Origin: JBCCXZ01 sp965228005 | Lineage (GTDB): Bacteria > Planctomycetota > Planctomycetia > Pirellulales > Lacipirellulaceae | Assembly: GCA_965228005.1 (NCBI GenBank) | Contig: CBDDGV010000001.1 | Location: 372,001 to 436,000, forward strand | Length of the DNA stretch: 64,000 nt | Reading direction: 5' to 3' | Shown: positions 51,433-64,000 of the stretch, in pieces | How the letters are laid out: every line of letters starts with the position of its first letter | How positions within the stretch are numbered: the stretch's first letter is position 1 | The notes under the pieces: generated by a model | What the model saw: the letters and a program-made list of their open reading frames with translations, nothing else | Databases searched by the model: none | What the model was told of the DNA's origin: nothing | Translations under genes and position numbers: made by a program

Positions 51433-53430
51433 ATGAATATCTGTGAGCACCTCACCGCCGCCGCCCGACTCCTGCCGGAGAAGGACGCGATCCGCTTCGA
51501 GGGCTCCTCCTGGACGTACGGCGAGCTCGCCCGGCTCAGTGCGGCAGCCGCGGACCGCTTGACCGACGCAGGAGTCCGCAGGGGCGACCGTGTCGCCCTG
51601 ATGCTCCCGAATGTCCCGGCCTTTGCCGTTTGGTACTACGCGGCACTCCGGCTGGGGGGCGTCCCCGTATCGATCAGCACCCGTCTCGTCGGCGACGAGG
51701 TCGAGCACATCGTCCGCGATTGCGAACCTTTAGCGTTCGTTGCGGCGGCGGGATCGTCCGCGGGGCTTGGCTCGGGAGACTCATCCCGTCCCATTGAGGT
51801 GTTGGAGACCTCAGAGTGCGGCAGGCTGTGTGACGGAAAGGAACTCTTAGCCGTGGGAGGCGAACCCGTCTCCGACTGGGTGGACACGGAGCCGGACGAC
51901 CCGGCGTTGATCCTCTACACCTCGGGCACAACCGGGTACCCCAAGGGCGCCACGCTCTCGCACCGCAACGTGCGGACGAACGTCAATGCGTTCAACCACC
52001 TCTGCGGCATGCAGCCGTCGGACCGCATCCTGCTCGCCGTTCCGCTGTTCCACTGCTTCGGGCAGAACGCGTTGCTCAATTCGGCACTGAACGTCGGCGC
52101 CACGCTCGTCCTGCAACGAGTCTTCGAGCCGAGCGCGACGAAGCAGCTGATCCAGCAAGAGCGCGTCACGCAGCTCTACGGCGTGCCCACCATGTTCCAG
52201 TTGCTGCACGAGTGCTGCGCGCCCGAGGAGTTCTCGTCGGTGCGTTACTGCTTCTCCGCCGCGGCGCCGTTGCCCGTTGAAGCGGCTCAGCGGTGGCAGG
52301 AGAAGTTCGGCCTGCCGATCTACGAGGGCTACGGTCTCACCGAGACCTCGCCGTTTGCCAGCTACAACCACCGGGTATTGCACCGCAACGGCTCGATCGG
52401 CACACCGATCGACGGCGTTGAGATGAGGATCGTCGACACCGATTCGGGCAACGAGTGCCCCCCTGGGGAACTCGGTGAGATCGCCATCCGGGGCCCGAAC
52501 GTGATGCTCGGCTACTGGAACCGCCCCGACGCGACCGCCGAGGCGATCCGCGACGGCTGGTTCCACTCGGGCGACATCGGCCGTCGGGACGACTGCGGGT
52601 TCTTCTACATCGTCGACCGCCTGAAGGACATGATTTCCGTTGGGGGTCTGAAGGTGTACCCCGCCGAGGTGGAGCGCGTGCTGCGAGAGCTAGACGGCGT
52701 GGCGGACGCGGCCGTTGTGGGCGTGCCGGACAAGCTGCTCGGAGAGCAGGTCGTGGCGTTTGTTATTCTCGGGTCGGCAGACAAGCCCGGGCGAGAAAGC
52801 GCGGCCGCGGCGATCCAGAAGGCGGCCCATGAGCGGCTTGCCGCCTACAAGACCCCCACGGCTGTGCTGGTGTTGGACGAGCTGCCGCGCAACCCCTCGG
52901 GTAAGATCCTCAAGACGGTGCTGCGGGAGCGTGCTCAAGCGAGCCTAGCGGAAGGGACGACGGCCCCTCGCGAAGACGCGGCCGCCCCTCGGCTCAGAGA
53001 ACTGCTGGCGAAGGCCCACCCGAACACACGCGTAGCGGCTGCCACGCAGTACCTGCAAGAGCTGGTCACGTCGCTCACCCAGTCCGAAAGCTCGCCCGAT
53101 CCCGAGGCGGGGTTTCTTGATTCGGGTTTGGATTCGCTGCTCATCGTCGAGATGAGCAACCGGCTTCAGGCGGAACTTGGCTCTGACGTTGAGGTGCCGC
53201 CGACTCTGGTTTTTGATTACCCGCGGCTCGTTGACCTCGCTGGGTTCTTGGTGACTGCGGTTTACGGTGAAGCCGCGGCGCCGACAGGAAACGGCCGACA
53301 AACCTCGCCGTCAGGAACGACCGAGAGCGTGCTCACCATCGCTACGGCCGATCTCTGCTCCGAGGTCGAGAGCATGACCGACGAGGAGGCCGACCGCGCG
53401 CTCCTCCGTGAACTGGAATCCATGGAATAG
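51433..53430 (+). CDS. Acyl-AMP ligase with C-terminal acyl carrier domain (loading enzyme)
   Basis: A 665-residue protein. The ANL ligase part runs from residue 1 to ~505. It has the P-loop LILYTSGTTGYPKGATLSHR, YEGYGLTETSPFASYN, GWFHSGDIGRRDDCGFFYIV, and the A10 motif LPRNPSGKILKTVLRE with its catalytic Lys. Ser568 in DSGLDSLLIVEMSNRL is the phosphopantetheine site of a carrier domain (~535-610). The tail TDEEADRALLRELESME resembles docking tails at the ends of polyketide synthase proteins. It probably adenylates the arylacrylate made by the upstream lyase and loads it on its own carrier. The substrate is inferred from the neighbour. Spacing to both neighbours is under 80 bases. Confidence 0.9.
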   Translation: MNICEHLTAAARLLPEKDAIRFEGSSWTYGELARLSAAAADRLTDAGVRRGDRVALMLPNVPAFAVWYYAALRLGGVPVSISTRLVGDEVEHIVRDCEPLAFVAAAGSSAGLGSGDSSRPIEVLETSECGRLCDGKELLAVGGEPVSDWVDTEPDDPALILYTSGTTGYPKGATLSHRNVRTNVNAFNHLCGMQPSDRILLAVPLFHCFGQNALLNSALNVGATLVLQRVFEPSATKQLIQQERVTQLYGVPTMFQLLHECCAPEEFSSVRYCFSAAAPLPVEAAQRWQEKFGLPIYEGYGLTETSPFASYNHRVLHRNGSIGTPIDGVEMRIVDTDSGNECPPGELGEIAIRGPNVMLGYWNRPDATAEAIRDGWFHSGDIGRRDDCGFFYIVDRLKDMISVGGLKVYPAEVERVLRELDGVADAAVVGVPDKLLGEQVVAFVILGSADKPGRESAAAAIQKAAHERLAAYKTPTAVLVLDELPRNPSGKILKTVLRERAQASLAEGTTAPREDAAAPRLRELLAKAHPNTRVAAATQYLQELVTSLTQSESSPDPEAGFLDSGLDSLLIVEMSNRLQAELGSDVEVPPTLVFDYPRLVDLAGFLVTAVYGEAAAPTGNGRQTSPSGTTESVLTIATADLCSEVESMTDEEADRALLRELESME

Positions 53431-53476
53431 GCCCCGCTTGCTGCCTCACTAGGCAGCCGGGAACGAAACACCGTCA

Positions 53477-61488
<8,012 letters not shown>

Positions 61489-61492
<4 letters not shown>

Positions 61493-63114
61493 TCGCGAGC
61501 AACAACCACTACGACGTCGTTATCCTGGGCGGGGGCCTCGCAGGGCTGACGCTCTGCAAGCAGCTCCTGATGAATCGCCCCGACGCCCGCATCGCCGTGC
61601 TCGAGAAGCGTGAGTTCCCGGTCTCGGAAACGACCCACAAGGTCGGCGAGTCGACCGTCGAGATCGGCGCCCACTACTTCGGCGAGCAGCTCAAGCTCAA
61701 GAAGCACCTCACCGAGCAGCAGCTGCCGAAGTTCGGGCTGCGGTTCTTCTTCAAGCGGCCGCACCAGTCGCTCGCCGAGGGCACCGAGGTGGGCGGCAGC
61801 GAGTTCTTCTCAGCGCCGAGCTACCAGGTCGACCGAGGCCGTCTGGAGAACTACCTCGCCGAGACCGTCGCCGAGATGGGTGCGGAAGTGATCAGCGACG
61901 CGCGGCTCCGCGAGGTCGTGCTGGAGTCCTCCAGCACAGACGGCGAGCCGACAGACCACCGGGTTGTCTATACGCGTGACGGCAGCGAAGCCACGCTCCG
62001 CTGCCGCTGGGTTGTGGACGCCTCCGGGCGGGCCAGCTTCCTGAAGCGGAAGCTCGAACTCGAAGAAGACCTCGAACACGACATCAACGCGGCCTGGTTC
62101 CGGATCGACGCCACGATCCAAGTGGACAACTGGTGCGACGACAACGATTGGAAGACGCTCACCGGCAAGGTGCCCCGCCGCTGGCTGAGCACGAACCACC
62201 TCATGGGCGAAGGCTACTGGGTGTGGTTGATCCCGTTGGCCACCGGCTCCACCAGCATCGGCATCGTGACCGACCCGAGGATCCACCCGCTCAACACGTT
62301 CAACAGCTTCGAGAAGTCACTCGCCTGGCTCCAGCAGCACGAGCCCGAGTGCGCCGACGCGGTGCTCCCACACCGCGACCGCATGCAGGACTTCCTGGCG
62401 ATAAAAAACATGTCGCGGGGCACGCGGCAGGTGTACTCGACCGACCGCTGGGCGCTCACCGGCGAGGCCGCCGCCTTCCTCGACCCGTTCTACTCGCCCG
62501 GCAGTGATTTCATCGCGATCGGTAACACGATGATCAGCCGGCTGATCGACGAAGACCTTTCGGGCGGGTCGATCCAGCACCTCGCGCCCACGCTGCAGAG
62601 CGTTTTCCTCACGCTGTTCCACAACAACCTGCTCACATACCGCGACCAGTACCCGCTCTTCGGCAACCCGCGGATCATGGCGCTCAAATTCGTCTGGGAC
62701 TACGCCGTGTACTGGGGCTTCCCGGCCCTGCTCTACTTCAACGACAAGCTCACGGACGTCGGATTTATCCAATCCCTCGCCAAGGGGATCGAGGAGATCC
62801 GCGACATGAACCTCAAGATGCAGGAGTTCTTCCGCGAGTGGCACGAGGCCGACCCGGAGGGCGCCGCGGACGCGGCGTTCGTCGACCAGAACGAGATCGA
62901 ACTGATGACGCGGCTCAACGCGGAACTGCGTGAGCCTTTGGAGGACGCGGCCTTGAAGGAGCGTTTTGCAGACAACGTCACGCTCATCCGAGAGCTGATG
63001 GCGGAGATCACCTCGCGGGTCCGCCGCTTGCAGCCGACCGTCGGCTCCGGGCTGCCCGACCTGCAGGCTCGCGAGTACCGACTCGATCGGGTTTTTGAAG
63101 TCCTCAGCATCTGA
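61489..63114 (+). CDS. Flavin-dependent halogenase-family oxidoreductase (first copy)
   Basis: A 541-residue FAD protein, translationally coupled to the polyketide synthase (ATGA). VVILGGGLAGLTLCKQLLMN is the FAD Rossmann motif (G14-G19). KVGESTVEIGAHYFG has the GEST motif (53-56) of halogenases. GYWVWLIPLATGSTSIGIV contains W-V-W-L-I-P (244-249), the WxWxIP signature. Lys81 in QLPKFGLRFFF is at the position where halogenases have the catalytic Lys, by eye. FLDPFYSPGSDFIAIGNTM matches the region after the second FAD contact. The C-terminal ~150 residues are helical. It may halogenate the carrier-bound chain or phenyl group, or act as a related oxygenase or dehydrogenase; the chemistry is unproven. 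Confidence 0.85.
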
Positions 63115-63164
63115 CAACCAACCGCGGCCCAAGCAGTACCCTGAAACTTAAGCGGGAAGCCAAG

Positions 63165-64000
63165 ATGAACAACGAGAAAACGGATGTCGCGATCCTGGGC
63201 GGCGGCCTCGCCGGACTCACGCTGGCCTTGCAGCTCCGCTCGAAGCTCCCGGACGCTTCGATCACGGTGCTGGAGAAGCGCAAGCACCCGGTTCCCGAAG
63301 CCGCGTTCAAGGTGGGCGAGTCGACCGTCGAGGTGGGCGCTCACTACTTCGGCCAGATCCTCGGTCAGCGCGAACACATCCTCGAGCGGCAACTCCCCAA
63401 GTTGGGCCTGCGGTTCTTCTTCCCCTACGGCGACAACTCGCGCATCGAAGACCGGCTCGAACTCGGAGGGAAACGGTTCGCGCCCTGCCCGAGCTACCAG
63501 ATCGACCGCGGGCGCTTCGAGAATCACCTCGCCGACGAGTGTCTGCAACGCGGCATCGAGTTCCGTCACGAAGCGTCGGTCGACGACTTCGACATCGGCG
63601 GTCGTCGCGACGGCCACACGGTGCGTTACACGGCCGAGGACGCCCAGCGTGAGCTCGCCGCGCGGTGGTTGGTGGACGCCAGCGGCCGGCGCGCGTTCAT
63701 CAAACGCAAGCTCGACCTGGCCATGCCCTCGCCCCACATTGCGAACGCCGCGTGGTTCCGTTTCAAGAAGCACATCAAGGTCGACGACTGGTGCGACGAC
63801 CCCAACTGGCAGGCCGGCCACGAGGGCAAGACGGGCCGGTGGTACAGCACCAACCACCTGATGGGCGACGGCTACTGGGTCTGGCTTATCCCGTTAGCGT
63901 CCGGCTCAACCAGCATGGGGATTGTCGCTTCCGAGAAGCACCACCCGCTGACGACGATCAACTCGCTCGACAAGGCGGTCTCGTGGCTCGAGAAGCACGA
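63165..64000 (+). CDS. Flavin-dependent halogenase-family oxidoreductase (second copy, 3' truncated)
   Basis: At least 278 residues, cut by the window end. ATG 63165 begins MNNEKTDVAILGGGLAGLTL. The FAD motif is followed by FKVGESTVEVGAHYFGQI (GEST), LPKLGLRFFFPYGDN with the putative catalytic Lys, PSYQIDRGRFENHLADECLQ, VDASGRRAFIKRKLDL and GDGYWVWLIPLASGSTSMGI with WxWxIP. It is clearly a paralogue of the upstream protein, most alike in the N-terminal part, and lies 50 bases after it. Together they may form a pair or act at different steps. The C-terminal third is outside the window. Confidence 0.88.
   Translation, partial: MNNEKTDVAILGGGLAGLTLALQLRSKLPDASITVLEKRKHPVPEAAFKVGESTVEVGAHYFGQILGQREHILERQLPKLGLRFFFPYGDNSRIEDRLELGGKRFAPCPSYQIDRGRFENHLADECLQRGIEFRHEASVDDFDIGGRRDGHTVRYTAEDAQRELAARWLVDASGRRAFIKRKLDLAMPSPHIANAAWFRFKKHIKVDDWCDDPNWQAGHEGKTGRWYSTNHLMGDGYWVWLIPLASGSTSMGIVASEKHHPLTTINSLDKAVSWLEKH

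Overview
The window is high-GC DNA from a planctomycete, most likely the order Pirellulales (Lacipirellulaceae-like). This rests on content, not on a marker gene: four secreted proteins with PEP-CTERM-type C-termini, two of them preceded by a dockerin-like D.DGDVD..D stretch; a planctomycete-style membrane Ser/Thr kinase; and very large secreted or modular proteins in dense, often overlapping gene sets.

Left part (1-15.9 kb): the end of a CPBP-family membrane protein, an amidohydrolase, a PEP-CTERM protein, a secreted protein of unknown role, a hemolysin III-type membrane protein, transketolase, a Gfo/Idh/MocA oxidoreductase, a TIGR04283-type glycosyltransferase, an autotransporter-repeat PEP-CTERM protein, a decayed IS3-type transposase fragment, Maf, an RluA-type pseudouridine synthase and a Ser/Thr kinase. 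Next (15.95-27.4 kb) comes a tightly packed minus-strand run of eight genes. It holds an ExbB/TolQ-type protein, two ExbD/TolR-type proteins, a TonB-position single-span protein, a prenyltransferase-fold repeat protein, a giant membrane-anchored PQQ-type propeller protein, a TPR plus solute-binding fusion and an unknown exported protein. This looks like an energised cell-envelope complex.

Middle (27.7-37 kb): a YbjN-like protein translationally coupled to a secreted protein, another PEP-CTERM protein, a glycine-rich-domain membrane protein, a 42-residue Cys/Lys-rich protein, an HhH-GPD DNA glycosylase, a secreted endonuclease/exonuclease/phosphatase protein, a zinc alcohol dehydrogenase, a GNAT acetyltransferase, an ECF-type sigma factor and a 7Fe ferredoxin. 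From 37.2 to 49.3 kb there are two export systems: a TolC-HlyD-ABC-permease set (MacAB-like) and an HlyD-RND pair, separated by an FAD oxidoreductase on the other strand.

Right part (49.7 kb to the end) is the most interesting: a co-directional biosynthetic cluster. A MIO-type aromatic amino acid ammonia-lyase with Phe-type specificity residues is followed by an acyl-AMP ligase carrying its own carrier domain and a docking-like tail. Then come a 2671-residue type I polyketide synthase and two tandem flavin-dependent halogenase-family proteins, the second cut by the window end. The synthase has one complete KS-AT-DH-KR-ACP module followed by a KS-AT pair in which both nucleophiles are replaced. 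The sequence suggests phenylalanine to cinnamate, loading onto a carrier, extension with malonyl units by KS/KR/DH to an aryl-enoyl or aryl-polyene chain, and possible halogenation. The product is unknown, and the cluster continues beyond the window.
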